Counted from the stretch's first letter, positions 26,090-36,004 are shown. The stretch: 64,000 nucleotides of DNA from Microbacterium sp. (GCF_031180975.1 NZ_JAPSLI010000003.1:50424-114423); one strand, 5' to 3'. The notes: generated from the letters alone by a model not told the origin. A program made the numbers and translations.

Positions 26090-28144
26090 TTGAGCACGTA
26101 CAGGGTGTCGATGGACATCGGTGGCACGTTCACCGACATTGTGACCTACGACGAGAAGACAAAGCAGTACCGCGCCACGAAAGCGTCGACCACACCGGGT
26201 GAGCTGAGCCGCGGTGTCATCTCAGGCATGGGCACTCTCATCGAGGATCTCTCCGCGATCGACTTCATCGTGCACGGCACGACTCAGGGGCTCAACGCCT
26301 TCCTCGAGCGGCGCGGTGTCGATGTGCTTCTGCTCGCGACCGCCGGAGTGGAGGACAGCTACCATATCGCGCGCGGACCGCGTTATGAGCTGTACAACGC
26401 GCAGTATCGGAAGCCGCGACCGCTCATCGAGCGCAAGGACGTCGTGGGCATCCGCGGTCGTCTTCAGTACGACGGCAGCGAGTTGACGCCTCTCGATGAG
26501 GACGCGGTGCGCGCCGCAGCCGTGCGCGCCAGGGAGAACGGCTATGGGGCCGTCGCCGTGGGGTTCCTCTTCAGCTACAAGAACCCCGCGCACGAGCTGC
26601 GCGCGCGGGAGATCCTGCTGGAGGAGCTCGGTGAGGACTTCACCGTCGCGCTCTCGCACGAGTCGGCCAAAGAGTGGCGGGAGTACGAGCGCACGTCATC
26701 GGCAGTGGTCGAGGCGTACACGGGACCCGTCGTGCGCAACTATCTGCTGGATCTCGAGGAGCAGCTGGGCGATCGCGGGGTAGACGTCCCGCTGCACATC
26801 ATGCAGTCCTCGGGTGGCGTTCTCACGGCGCGGTCCGCCCGCGCACGCCCGCTGCAGACACTGCTGTCCGGTCCGGTCGGCGGTGCGATCGGCTGCGAGA
26901 AACTCACCGAAACGCTCTCCACGAACAACCTCATCGGTGTCGACATGGGCGGGACCTCCTTCGACGTGTCCCTCGTCATCGACGGAGTCCCTGACGTCTC
27001 CACCGAGGCGACGCTCGAAGGACAGCCGATGCTGATGAGTGTGGTCAACATCCACACCATCGGTGCCGGCGGCGGATCGGTGGCCTGGATCGAAGCGGGC
27101 GGACTGCGGGTCGGACCGCGCTCGGCCGGGGCATCCCCCGGACCCGCCTGCTACGGTCGCGGCGGTGTCGAGCCGACCGTGACCGACGCGAACCTCGTAC
27201 TCGGGCGGGTCGACGCCGACACCTTCGCAGGAGGGCAGATCCGTCTCGATCGCACGGCAGCGGAGACGGCCCTGGCGACGGTCGGCGACAGGCTGGGCCT
27301 CAGCGTGATCGACATCGCCGAGGGCATCTGTGACGTCGCGAACTCGCAGATGGCGCAGGCCATCCGCACGATCACAATCGCGCGCGGAATCGAGCCGCGG
27401 GACTTCGCCCTGGTGGCATTCGGCGGCGCAGGAGCCATGCACGCGGCGTTCCTCGCTAGGGAACTGGGTATCGCGGAGACGGTCGTGCCGCGATTCCCGG
27501 GCGCCTTCTCCGCCTGGGGGATGCTGCAGAGCAATGTGCGCAAGGACTTCACGGAGCCTTACTTCTTTCTGGACGAAGACCTCGATCTCGCCGACATGAG
27601 CCGCACCCTTCGCGAGATGGAGGAGTCGGCGGTCGAATCGCTCGCGCACGAAGGCATCCCCGCCGATCGTCGCATCGCGGAGCACTCGGTCGACGTGCGG
27701 TACCAGCTTCAGGAGTTCTTCCTCACGGTGCCGCTGGCCTCGGCCGACGAGCCGCTCGAAGAAGGCTTCATGGACACGCTGGCGCGGCGTTTCTCGGCGC
27801 AGTACGAGGAGCGCTACGGCCACGCGAACTACGGCGCACCCATCGAGGTCGTCACGCTTCGCACTCGTGTGATCGGTGAGTTGGACAGCACGGACACGAG
27901 GAGGATCGCGGAGGCCACTTCGGCTGAGTTCCCGCACGAGATCCGGCAGGTCATCTTCGACAGGGAGCCGCGCGACACGATCATCGTGGAACGCGAGAGT
28001 CTGGGCGCCGGCCACACCCTGTCGGGCCCGGCGATCATCCTCGAGGCTACGGCCACGACAGTCGTCCCGCCCGGGTTCACCGTGGCGGTCGACCCGCACG
28101 GCGCACTCATCATCCGCAACCTCGACATCGAAGGTGAATCTTGA
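26090..28144 (+). CDS. Hydantoinase/oxoprolinase subunit A (HyuA family), copy 1
   Basis: A 684-residue HyuA-family ATPase subunit. ATP-binding marks of the acetate/sugar kinase fold: DIGGTFTDIV at the N-terminus, a LSGPVGGAIG phosphate loop, and GVDMGGTSFDVSL. The family includes subunits of ATP-dependent hydantoinases, 5-oxoprolinase and acetone/acetophenone carboxylases, which phosphorylate a carbonyl before cleavage or carboxylation. It is paired with HyuB 1 bp downstream. The TTG start is supported by a perfect Shine-Dalgarno. The substrate is unknown; the cluster context suggests a cyclic amide. Confidence 0.88.
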   Translation: MSTYRVSMDIGGTFTDIVTYDEKTKQYRATKASTTPGELSRGVISGMGTLIEDLSAIDFIVHGTTQGLNAFLERRGVDVLLLATAGVEDSYHIARGPRYELYNAQYRKPRPLIERKDVVGIRGRLQYDGSELTPLDEDAVRAAAVRARENGYGAVAVGFLFSYKNPAHELRAREILLEELGEDFTVALSHESAKEWREYERTSSAVVEAYTGPVVRNYLLDLEEQLGDRGVDVPLHIMQSSGGVLTARSARARPLQTLLSGPVGGAIGCEKLTETLSTNNLIGVDMGGTSFDVSLVIDGVPDVSTEATLEGQPMLMSVVNIHTIGAGGGSVAWIEAGGLRVGPRSAGASPGPACYGRGGVEPTVTDANLVLGRVDADTFAGGQIRLDRTAAETALATVGDRLGLSVIDIAEGICDVANSQMAQAIRTITIARGIEPRDFALVAFGGAGAMHAAFLARELGIAETVVPRFPGAFSAWGMLQSNVRKDFTEPYFFLDEDLDLADMSRTLREMEESAVESLAHEGIPADRRIAEHSVDVRYQLQEFFLTVPLASADEPLEEGFMDTLARRFSAQYEERYGHANYGAPIEVVTLRTRVIGELDSTDTRRIAEATSAEFPHEIRQVIFDREPRDTIIVERESLGAGHTLSGPAIILEATATTVVPPGFTVAVDPHGALIIRNLDIEGES

Positions 28145-28145
28145 C

Positions 28146-29846
28146 ATGACCATCACCGTCACGGACATGAAGACCGCAGTCGACGGCAGGGTCGACCCGG
28201 TCGTGGTCGAGATCATCCGCAACGCTCTGACCAGCGCGGCGGATGACATGAACGCCACGCTCATCCGCTCGGCGTACTCGCCCATCCTCTACGAAGGCGG
28301 CGACTGCGTCGTCGCGCTCCTCGACGCCAACCATCAGGTCCTCGGACAGTCCGCAGGTCTGCCACTCTTCCTCGGCAACCTGGAGACCTGCTCGCTCGCC
28401 GTGGAGGAGAAGTACGGCCGCGACGTATGGAAGGAGGGAGACGTCTGGATCCTGAACGACTCCTACCTGGGCGGGACGCACCTCAACGACGTCACCATCT
28501 TCGCGCCCATCTTCGTGGACGAATCGCTCGTGGGGTTCTCCGCGACTCGGGCGCACTGGATGGACATGGGCTCGAAGGATGTCGGAGGCTCGATGGACTC
28601 CGTCGACATCTTCCAGGAGGGGTTCCGCATGGGCCCGGTACGGCTGCACGAAGCGGGCCAGGAGACGCAGGTGGTCGACCTCATCAAGACGAACGTGCGC
28701 TTCCCATATCAGACCATCGGTGACATGAACGCGATGGTCGCCGCGATGCGCATGGGGGCGATCCGAATGCAGGAAATCGTCTCCCGGTACGGCATCCAGA
28801 CGGTCGAGGCGGCGCGCGACGAGATCTTCCGCCAGACGGAGGAACTCGAGCGTGAGACCGTCGCAGGCATCCCCGATGGCGTCTATTCCGCCGAGGGCGT
28901 GCTCGACAACGACGGCATCGACCTTGACACGCCGATCCCGATTAGGCTCACCGTGACCGTGTCCGGCGGCATGATCGACTTCGACGTCACGGATTCTGCC
29001 GACCAGACGCGAGGACCGGTCAACTGCGGCGTGGCGCAGGCGGTCTCCGCGTTGCGCGTCGCGTACAAGCTGCTGGTCAGCCCGGACAGCAACTCGAACG
29101 GCGGATCGTTCCGTCCACTGACTACCCAGGTTCGGGAAGGGTCCGTGCTCGGAGCGGTTGCGCCCGCGGCCTGCCAGTGGTACTTCTCGCATCTGGGCCT
29201 GCTTATCGACCTCGTGTCGAAGGCGCTGGCCCCGGCGATGCCGGACCGCGTGGTCGCGGCGTCGCACGGTGACTCGATGGTCATCAACACCTTCGGCTTC
29301 GACCCGCGTTACGGCCGCAACTGGGTCTCGCAGGAGGCCACGCTCGGCGGATGGGGTGCGTGGAACGGATCCGACGGCGAATCGGCGCTCATCAACAGCG
29401 TCAACGGTTCGATCAAGGATCTGCCCATCGAGATGGTGGAGACGAAGTTCCCGTTCCGCATCACCGAGTACCGCATCACGCAAGACTCCGGCGCACCGGG
29501 GAAGTGGCGGGGCGGCAACGGCGTGACCCGTGAGTACGAGTTCCTTACGGACTGCACCATCGGACTGTGGTTCGAGCGTTCCAAGACGCCGCCGTGGGGG
29601 CTGTTCGGCGGCCGGTCGGCTGGAGGGCCCGAGGTGATCATCAACCCCGGGCGCGACGACGAACGGCGGATGCTCAAAGCCAACGCCCTGCCGGTGAAGA
29701 AGGGCGACATCGTCCGTCTCACGGCCAGCGGGGGCGGAGGGTACGGCGAGCCGGCGGAGCGCGACCCGGAGGCGATTCGTTACGACATCGAGAACGGCTA
29801 CATCTCTGCGGAGCATGCTCGCGCACAGTACGGCTTTCAAAGCTGA
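28146..29846 (+). CDS. Hydantoinase/oxoprolinase subunit B (HyuB family), copy 1
   Basis: A 566-residue HyuB protein, partner of HyuA1. Marks: DPVVVEIIRNALTSAADDM near the start, WILNDSYLGGTHLNDVTIF, the FDVTDSADQTRGPVNC stretch, and the C-terminal GGNGVTREYEF...SGGGGYGEPAERDPEA. HyuA-HyuB complexes are ATP-dependent hydrolases or carboxylases. Followed 49 bp later by a binding-protein gene, so uptake and hydrolysis are probably co-regulated. Confidence 0.88.
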   Translation: MTITVTDMKTAVDGRVDPVVVEIIRNALTSAADDMNATLIRSAYSPILYEGGDCVVALLDANHQVLGQSAGLPLFLGNLETCSLAVEEKYGRDVWKEGDVWILNDSYLGGTHLNDVTIFAPIFVDESLVGFSATRAHWMDMGSKDVGGSMDSVDIFQEGFRMGPVRLHEAGQETQVVDLIKTNVRFPYQTIGDMNAMVAAMRMGAIRMQEIVSRYGIQTVEAARDEIFRQTEELERETVAGIPDGVYSAEGVLDNDGIDLDTPIPIRLTVTVSGGMIDFDVTDSADQTRGPVNCGVAQAVSALRVAYKLLVSPDSNSNGGSFRPLTTQVREGSVLGAVAPAACQWYFSHLGLLIDLVSKALAPAMPDRVVAASHGDSMVINTFGFDPRYGRNWVSQEATLGGWGAWNGSDGESALINSVNGSIKDLPIEMVETKFPFRITEYRITQDSGAPGKWRGGNGVTREYEFLTDCTIGLWFERSKTPPWGLFGGRSAGGPEVIINPGRDDERRMLKANALPVKKGDIVRLTASGGGGYGEPAERDPEAIRYDIENGYISAEHARAQYGFQS

Positions 29847-29895
29847 CCGCCAAGGCTGTCAGGACCCGAACACCACAACCCGAAATGAGTACAGC

Positions 29896-30927
29896 ATGAG
29901 AATTCAGATCACGAAGCGACTCTTCGCCGGCATCGCGGCGGGCGCGGTCGGCCTCCTCGCCCTGAGCGGTTGCGCCGCAGGCAACGGAAACGGCACCGGA
30001 GCAGAGCCGGACGGCGGCGACAAGGCCGTCAAGGTCGGCTTCTTCGGCTACGCGGCCTCGAACTCCTACACCCAGGGAATCTTCAAGGGCGTCGAGGCGA
30101 AGACCGAGGAACTGGGCGGCACCGCCACCCTCGTCGATGGCCAGTTCGACGGTCAGCTGCAGGTGCAACAGATCAACGACGCCATCACCTCGAAGAAGTT
30201 CGACGTGATCATCATCACGGCCAACGACAACCTGGCGGTGCAGGAGCCATTGCAGCGCGCCGTCGACGCCGGCATCACGGTCGTCGTCTCGTCGACTCCC
30301 GTCGGCCCGGATTTCACCACGATCGAGCCGCAGATCGACGGTGCCATCAGCGTCGTCTACTCCCCGGTCGCCAACGGCGAGGATCTCGCCGAGCTCGGCG
30401 GCATGGCCTGCGAGGAGATCGAGGGCGAATGCCAGGTGGCCTACATGGAGGGCTCACCCTCGCTGCCTCTCGACAAGGCCCGTACCGAAGCGGTGATCGA
30501 TGGGCTCAAGGCACTCGGCGGCGATGTGAAGGTGCTGCCGACCGCGACCGGCGGATACTCGCAGGATGAGGGTCGCACCGCATACCAGGACATCACGCAG
30601 GCCAACCCCGACGTGGACGTCATCATCGGCTCGACCCAGGCGATCGCCGGCGCATGGCTCGCCGGCGGAGATCAGACCGACATCAAGTTCATCGGCAACG
30701 GCAGCCCTCAGTCCGCGGTGGAGCACGTCCTCAACGGCGATTGGTTCGCGATCTGGGCGATCGACGGCGTGAACACGGGCGCAACCGCGGCAGAGTACGG
30801 CATCAAACATCACAACGGCGAGGATGTCCCCATGGCCACCGACGAGCGCTCGCTGTCGCCCAACAACGCGATGGGCACCCGGGAGGCCCTCGAGGAGAGC
30901 GGCTTCACTTCGGGTTACGACGAGTAA
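29896..30927 (+). CDS. ABC transporter substrate-binding lipoprotein, RbsB type
   Basis: A 343-residue periplasmic-type binding protein of the ribose/galactose (RbsB, type I) family, with lipobox LSGC (C26) after a signal peptide. Body motifs: KVGFFGYAASNSYTQGIFKGVE, then NDNLAVQEPLQRAVDAGITVVV. In this family the ligand is usually a sugar, but the operon with hyuAB and the amide-metabolising genes suggests another ligand. A strong stem-loop follows the stop. Confidence 0.87.
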   Translation: MRIQITKRLFAGIAAGAVGLLALSGCAAGNGNGTGAEPDGGDKAVKVGFFGYAASNSYTQGIFKGVEAKTEELGGTATLVDGQFDGQLQVQQINDAITSKKFDVIIITANDNLAVQEPLQRAVDAGITVVVSSTPVGPDFTTIEPQIDGAISVVYSPVANGEDLAELGGMACEEIEGECQVAYMEGSPSLPLDKARTEAVIDGLKALGGDVKVLPTATGGYSQDEGRTAYQDITQANPDVDVIIGSTQAIAGAWLAGGDQTDIKFIGNGSPQSAVEHVLNGDWFAIWAIDGVNTGATAAEYGIKHHNGEDVPMATDERSLSPNNAMGTREALEESGFTSGYDE

Positions 30928-30940
30928 ATCGACCCCTGCT

Positions 30941-30969
30941 CCGGGTGGGGCCCCTCCGGCCCCACCCGG
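30941..30969. terminator. Strong stem-loop between binding protein and ATPase genes
   Basis: CCGGGTGGGGCC pairs perfectly with GGCCCCACCCGG around a 5-nt loop. No U-run follows. Such intercistronic hairpins after a binding-protein gene usually stabilise the upstream mRNA or partially terminate, giving excess binding protein. Confidence 0.65.
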
Positions 30970-31001
30970 TTCCACATCCTCCATCGAGACGAAGGCCCCG
31001 C

Positions 31002-32516
31002 ATGACCCTGACCCCCGACGCACAGGCGCCGCACGTCGTCGCGCCCACCATGGTGCTCGAGAACGTCGGCAAGAGCTATGGCAGCACCTCGGTCCTGCGC
31101 GACATCACACTCTCGATCGCCCCCGGCGAGATCCACGGGCTCCTCGGCGAGAACGGGGCAGGCAAGTCCACCCTGCTGAAGATCCTCGGGGGCGCGATCA
31201 CCGCCGACACGGGCACCGTCTCTATGGACGGCGAGCAGGTACGGCTCGGCAGTCCGCGGGACGCCATCGACCTTGGCGTCTCGCTGATCGCGCAGGAGCT
31301 CGCGCTCGTGCCGCAGAGATCCGTGCTCGAGAACATCTTCCTCGGCCGGTGGGCCCACCGCGGCGGCTTCGCCCGGACGCGGGCCGATCGTGGGTTCGCC
31401 GAACGACTGATCTCGGAGGTCGGCTTCGCCCTCGACCTGGACGCACCGGTGGCGAGCCTGTCGCTCGGGCAGGCGCAGCAGGTCGAGATCGTGAAGGCGC
31501 TCGCCCGCGGGTCCAAGGTGCTCTGTCTGGACGAGCCGACCGCGGCTCTGGGGGAGGCCGACACCGAGAACCTGCTCCGCGTGCTGCGCCAACTCGCGGC
31601 CAGGGGCACCACGGTCATCATCGTGTCGCACTTCCTCGAAGAGATCCTCGGTCTCGCCGACCGGATCACCGTGCTCCGAGACGGCAATCAGATCGTGACG
31701 GATGACGCGGCCGGCTACACCGCGGACAGCCTGGTCAGCCTGATGGTGGGGCGCCAGATGGAAGCCTTGGAGCGAACGCCCGAGCCGGTGGCTGCGGACG
31801 CCGAGGTCGCGATCCGCGTCAGCGGCCTCAGCAATCAGCGCATCTCGGACATCTCCTTCGAAGTGCGACGCGGCGAGGTCCTCGGCCTGGCCGGCCTGAT
31901 GGGCAGCGGACGCAGCGAGACGCTGAACGCCGTGTTCGGGGCCGACCGCGTCACAGCGGGAGAGGTCTGGATCCAGGGTCGGCGAGTGCGGCGCAATTCT
32001 GTGAGAGCCAGCATCCGCAATCGCGTCGCCCTCGTCCCGGAGTCACGCAAGGACCAGGGTCTCGTGCTCGGCAGGTCGGCATCCGACAACATCGCCCTGC
32101 CATCGCTGGGCCGCCGTCAGCACGCCGGATTCATCCGTCCTGCCCTCGAGCGCGCCGTCGTCGACCGTGCCGTGGCCGACGTCGACATCCGGGGTCGCGT
32201 GCAGCAGGTCAATGTCGGAGATCTCTCGGGTGGCAACCAGCAAAAGGTGCTCTTCGCGAAGTGGCTGGTTGACCCACCCGCCGTCTTCCTGATCGATGAG
32301 CCGACCCGCGGTGTCGACGTCGCCGCCAAAGCCAACATCCACAGCCTCATCCTGGACCTCGCTGCGGCGGGGACCGCTGTCATCGTCGCGAGCTCCGAAC
32401 TCGAGGAGGTCCTATCACTCTCGCACCGGGTCGCGGTGATGAAGAAAGGTCGGATCGTCGCGGAGTTCGACCGCTCAGTGTCTGCCGACGAGGTCATGAC
32501 CGCCGCTTTCCTCTAA
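31002..32516 (+). CDS. ABC transporter ATPase, double-domain RbsA type
   Basis: A 504-residue sugar-type ABC ATPase with two nucleotide-binding domains. First: Walker A GENGAGKST, signature LSLGQAQQ, Walker B CLDEPTAAL. Second: GLMGSGRSE (degenerate Walker A), signature LSGGNQQK, Walker B LIDEPTRGVD. This is the RbsA/MglA pattern in which one site is weak. It powers import through the adjacent permease. No strong Shine-Dalgarno precedes the ATG (GAAGG only), perhaps because of the upstream stem-loop. Confidence 0.93.
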   Translation: MTLTPDAQAPHVVAPTMVLENVGKSYGSTSVLRDITLSIAPGEIHGLLGENGAGKSTLLKILGGAITADTGTVSMDGEQVRLGSPRDAIDLGVSLIAQELALVPQRSVLENIFLGRWAHRGGFARTRADRGFAERLISEVGFALDLDAPVASLSLGQAQQVEIVKALARGSKVLCLDEPTAALGEADTENLLRVLRQLAARGTTVIIVSHFLEEILGLADRITVLRDGNQIVTDDAAGYTADSLVSLMVGRQMEALERTPEPVAADAEVAIRVSGLSNQRISDISFEVRRGEVLGLAGLMGSGRSETLNAVFGADRVTAGEVWIQGRRVRRNSVRASIRNRVALVPESRKDQGLVLGRSASDNIALPSLGRRQHAGFIRPALERAVVDRAVADVDIRGRVQQVNVGDLSGGNQQKVLFAKWLVDPPAVFLIDEPTRGVDVAAKANIHSLILDLAAAGTAVIVASSELEEVLSLSHRVAVMKKGRIVAEFDRSVSADEVMTAAFL

Positions 32517-32531
32517 GAGAAGAGAATCACC

Positions 32532-33524
32532 ATGAAGACCGAGACCTTCGCCGTCCAGCCGGCGGCCGTCCCGACGACCGCCCGGCGCGTCGATCTGAAG
32601 AACTATGGCGTGCTCGCCGGCCTCGTGCTGATCGTGATCTATCTGAGCCTCGCGACCAGCACCTTCCTCACCGCGGGGAACATCGTAAATCTGCTCGATC
32701 AGACCGTGGTGGTCGGCCTTCTCGCCGTCGGGGCGACGCTGTGCATCATCAGCGGCGTGTTCGATCTCTCCGCGAGCGCGAACCTCGCGATGTCCGCGAT
32801 CGCCGGCGTGTACTTCACACAAGCGTTCGGCGTGACCACGGGATTCATTCTGGCGCTGCTCACCGGAACGGTCCTCGGTACCCTCACCGGCCTGCTCATC
32901 GTCGTCACGCGAGTGCACTCGTTCATCGGCTCGCTCGCCATGAGCATCATCTACCGTGGCATCGCCGTCGTGCTCACCGGCGGTGCGATCCTGTCGCCTC
33001 TGCCCGACCAGCTCGACGCCTTCCGCGTCTGGACCAGGCCGACGTTCGGCGGGATCACGATGGCGACCGTCCTCGTCGTGCTCGCCGTCGTCGTCTTCGG
33101 AATCGTGCTGTGGGGTACCACCTTCGGCCGCCGCATATACGCGGTCGGCGGCAACGAGGAGGCAGCTCGTCTCAGCGGCGTCCGCACGCCCCTGATCCAC
33201 ATCTCGGTGTTCGCGATCAGCGGGCTGTGCGCGGCCGCGGCAGGAATGGTGCTCGCCTCGCGGGCCGGATCCGCCCAGCCTGCGATGGCGACCGGCATCG
33301 AGCTCACCGCGATCGCGGCCGTCGTGATCGGCGGAACCAGCATCATGGGCGGCGCGGGTGCCGTGTGGCGGACGGCCGTCGGCGTGCTCATCCTCACGGT
33401 CATCGCCAACGGCTTCAACCTGATGGGCTGGGACACCACCTACCAGCAGGTCGTGACAGGAGTGCTGATCCTGGTCGCCGTCGCGGCCGATAGCCTGCTG
33501 TTGCAGCGATTGCGGCGGAAGTGA
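32532..33524 (+). CDS. ABC transporter permease, RbsC type
   Basis: A 330-residue permease of the ribose/xylose branch with about 8-10 membrane helices and the cytoplasmic EAA-like region near VGGNEEAARLSGVRTPLI. Ends with a short basic tail. Start 15 bp after the ATPase stop. Together with the preceding ATPase and binding protein it makes a complete importer; no second permease gene is present, so it acts as a homodimer. Confidence 0.92.
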   Translation: MKTETFAVQPAAVPTTARRVDLKNYGVLAGLVLIVIYLSLATSTFLTAGNIVNLLDQTVVVGLLAVGATLCIISGVFDLSASANLAMSAIAGVYFTQAFGVTTGFILALLTGTVLGTLTGLLIVVTRVHSFIGSLAMSIIYRGIAVVLTGGAILSPLPDQLDAFRVWTRPTFGGITMATVLVVLAVVVFGIVLWGTTFGRRIYAVGGNEEAARLSGVRTPLIHISVFAISGLCAAAAGMVLASRAGSAQPAMATGIELTAIAAVVIGGTSIMGGAGAVWRTAVGVLILTVIANGFNLMGWDTTYQQVVTGVLILVAVAADSLLLQRLRRK

Positions 33525-33582
33525 CGTCGCGGCGATCCGGCACCGAGCAGGGTCTGCTGCTCGACAGGCGATCGGGGGCACC

Positions 33583-34938
33583 ATGCACGTCGGGGTACGC
33601 ATCACCGAGTCGGTGATGGCCGGGGTGTACGTGCGGTCGGACGGCCGGCGCGGAATGCAGCAGATTCGCGTCGCCGACGATGCCGTCCCTTCGGCATTCG
33701 ACAGGCTGCTGTCCCGGCTGATCAGCGAGGCGCGCAAGGACGCCGCAGCGGAGGCGGATGCCGCGCCGGGCGCTGATGGCGCCGCGGCGGGCGGCGGATC
33801 CGAGCAGATCTCGACGCTCACCGTGGACGTGAGCGCACTGCTGACGCCGAAGCCGGAACCGGTGACCGTCGTGCGGATCGCCCCCAGGCCGCCGGTGGAC
33901 CGCGCGCACGAGCTCCGCGACGGGGAGGCGGCGCTCTCCCGGGCTCGCATCCTGCACGTCGCGGGCGGGCACACCACCCTCGGCGAGGAGCTCGTGCCGT
34001 TCGATGCCGAAGGGCTGCGCAGGATCGTGGCCGACGTCGCGCCAGGTGGCCGCTACGCGGTGACCAGCGTCGGGTCGCTCATCGATTCGTCGCACGAGAT
34101 CGAGGCCGGCAAAATCCTGCTCGAGCACGCGGCGCCCGCCAGCGTCGGCTATTCACACCACTTCGACAGCGGATCCTTCGGGACCCGCGAGCGCACCGCG
34201 GTGATCAACAGCTCGTTGATACCCGAAGCGGAGTCGCTGGTGACGTCGTTGGTGCTCGTGGCCAGCACCCGCCTGCCGCACGCCCGACTGTATGTGACCA
34301 CCAACGACGGCGGCTGCGTGCCGCTGGCTCGTCTCTCGGTGACCCCGGTGCACTCCATGGCCGCCGCCCGCGCCAGCGAACTCATCGGCGCGGCCGTCGT
34401 GTGCGGGATCGACGCTGGCCGACTCGCGGTCGCCGGACCGGACGGGGCGTATCTCGGCGAGATGATCGACGGGGTCGCCGCGGTGCGCGCGAAGCTCGCA
34501 GGTCCTGAAGGGGCGATCGCGACCAAGGCTGCTCATCTGGTGCCGCTGCCCGCAGCAGCATCCGACCGGCCCCGCTCCCACCCCGTCGTCGCCGAGCCCG
34601 GGCACACCGCCGAGATCCCGGACGCGCACCCGGCCGTCGTCGACCTGTGCGCGCTCGGGGCCGCGTCGAGCGCACTGACCGAGTGGACCCACCGCGTCGT
34701 CATCATCTCGAACGCCGAGGACATCCGCCAGGCGCTCGTCGCCGCCGAAGCACGCGTGCGGACCCGCCTCGTCGCGCTCGGAGCGTCGCCATCGCACGTG
34801 CGCGTCATCGACTCCCGCGTCGTCGCGACGACCTATCAGGAGCCGCGCGTGGTCGCCGTGCGGGTCCGCGCGGTCGCCTCCGGCGCCGGCGCCGACGGAG
34901 GATGGCGGGGAGGGGAGAGCCATGCGCCTCACGGCTGA
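33583..34938 (+). CDS. Degenerate HyuA-like protein (pseudoenzyme)
   Basis: A 451-residue protein that follows HyuA topology but lacks its nucleotide sites. Where HyuA has DIGGTFTD it has RITESVMAG, and where HyuA has DMGGTSFD it has GIDAGRLAV. Conserved HyuA landmarks remain: INSSLIPEAESLV, VTTNDGGCVPL and a PVHSMAAARASEL block. A ~20-residue Ala/Gly/Asp linker is near residue 50. It overlaps the DUF917 gene by 17 bp. It could be a structural partner of that protein or of HyuB. Weak match, so the family call is an inference. Confidence 0.6.
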   Translation: MHVGVRITESVMAGVYVRSDGRRGMQQIRVADDAVPSAFDRLLSRLISEARKDAAAEADAAPGADGAAAGGGSEQISTLTVDVSALLTPKPEPVTVVRIAPRPPVDRAHELRDGEAALSRARILHVAGGHTTLGEELVPFDAEGLRRIVADVAPGGRYAVTSVGSLIDSSHEIEAGKILLEHAAPASVGYSHHFDSGSFGTRERTAVINSSLIPEAESLVTSLVLVASTRLPHARLYVTTNDGGCVPLARLSVTPVHSMAAARASELIGAAVVCGIDAGRLAVAGPDGAYLGEMIDGVAAVRAKLAGPEGAIATKAAHLVPLPAAASDRPRSHPVVAEPGHTAEIPDAHPAVVDLCALGAASSALTEWTHRVVIISNAEDIRQALVAAEARVRTRLVALGASPSHVRVIDSRVVATTYQEPRVVAVRVRAVASGAGADGGWRGGESHAPHG

Positions 34939-36004
34939 GGACATCCGCCACCTGCGCACCGGGTCGATCTTCAACGCGTGCACCGCGGATCCGGATTGGT
35001 GCGACGAGGAGACCCAGCGGATCCTCGCCCACATGGAGGCGCACTCCACCGCACCGGAGCTGTGCGACGTGACAGAGCTCGACGAGGACGCGCTCGTCGT
35101 CTCGGTCGGGTTCGTGAACAACGGCATCCCGATGTCCGATCTGCGACCGGTGGGGGACGAGTTCGTCACATCGCTCCGGCTCATCGAGGAGGCGCTGGGC
35201 CGCCCCGTCGCCGGCCTCATCCCGCTGGCGGCGGGCAGCGCCAACGCTCTCCTGCCGCTGCTGGTCGGGATGCAGACCGGCCTGCCCGTCGTGGACGCCG
35301 ACCCGATGGGGCGCATCCTCCCGCTGGTGAACCAGACGGTGTTCACGCTTGCGGGCCTGCCCGTCGGGCCGGTCGCGGCGTCGGGAGCGACCGGCGAGTC
35401 CGCCCTCATCCAGGTCTCCGCTCCGCTGCGGGCCGAGCGCCTGCTGCGCGCCCTCGCTGCGGAGTACGGCGGATGGGCGGCCACCGCCACCTACCCGATG
35501 GATGCCGGCACGCTGGCCCGCACGGGCGTGCTCGGCAGCATCACGCGCCTGATGAAGATGGGTCAGATCCTCGACTCGCCGCTGGCCACGGAGCAGAAGC
35601 ACAATGCGCTGCGTCAATCCGTGGGGGTGCAGCAGATCCTCAGGGCTCGCGTAGGCGACGCCGCCTGGCTCTCCCGCCCGGCCCCGCCGGGGGAGATCCA
35701 GCGGCCGGCGAGCGTGGTGCTGATCGAGGAGTCGCAGGGGCGGCTGGTGCAGCTCGAGGTGAAGAACGAGCTGCTCATGATGATGGTCGACGGAGCGGTG
35801 CGCGCCGTGGTGCCCGACGTGATCACGATGATGCGTCCGATCGACGGGTGCGTCGCCACTCTCGACGATCTGTGGACCGGCAACGTGGTCGACATCGTCG
35901 TGATGCCTGCGGCGGACCCCTGGTACACGCCGGAGGGGCTGCGCCTCGGCGGCCCGACGGCATTCAATCTGTTCGGAGTCGGGACCTGGGGGCGGAGATC
36001 ATGA
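34922..36004 (+). CDS. DUF917 / S-methyl-thiohydantoin desulfurase-like protein
   Basis: A 360-residue protein of the PF06032 family (formerly DUF917), recognised by LTAEDIRHLRTGSIF (the GxLGtGGG region is altered), LIPLAAGSANALLPLLVG, DADPMGR and PDVITMMRPIDG. Pfam now names this family S-methyl thiohydantoin desulfurase, from one characterised activity; many members are of unknown function and are found beside hyuA/hyuB genes. It overlaps both neighbours (17 bp and ATGA). Role in hydantoin-type metabolism is inferred. Confidence 0.75.
   Translation: MRLTAEDIRHLRTGSIFNACTADPDWCDEETQRILAHMEAHSTAPELCDVTELDEDALVVSVGFVNNGIPMSDLRPVGDEFVTSLRLIEEALGRPVAGLIPLAAGSANALLPLLVGMQTGLPVVDADPMGRILPLVNQTVFTLAGLPVGPVAASGATGESALIQVSAPLRAERLLRALAAEYGGWAATATYPMDAGTLARTGVLGSITRLMKMGQILDSPLATEQKHNALRQSVGVQQILRARVGDAAWLSRPAPPGEIQRPASVVLIEESQGRLVQLEVKNELLMMMVDGAVRAVVPDVITMMRPIDGCVATLDDLWTGNVVDIVVMPAADPWYTPEGLRLGGPTAFNLFGVGTWGRRS

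Noticed and set aside
32475..33977. A 500-codon open frame opposite the RbsC-type permease
   Set aside because: The opposite strand encodes a permease with clear membrane helices and operon context; this frame is His/Asp/Gly-rich without a domain.
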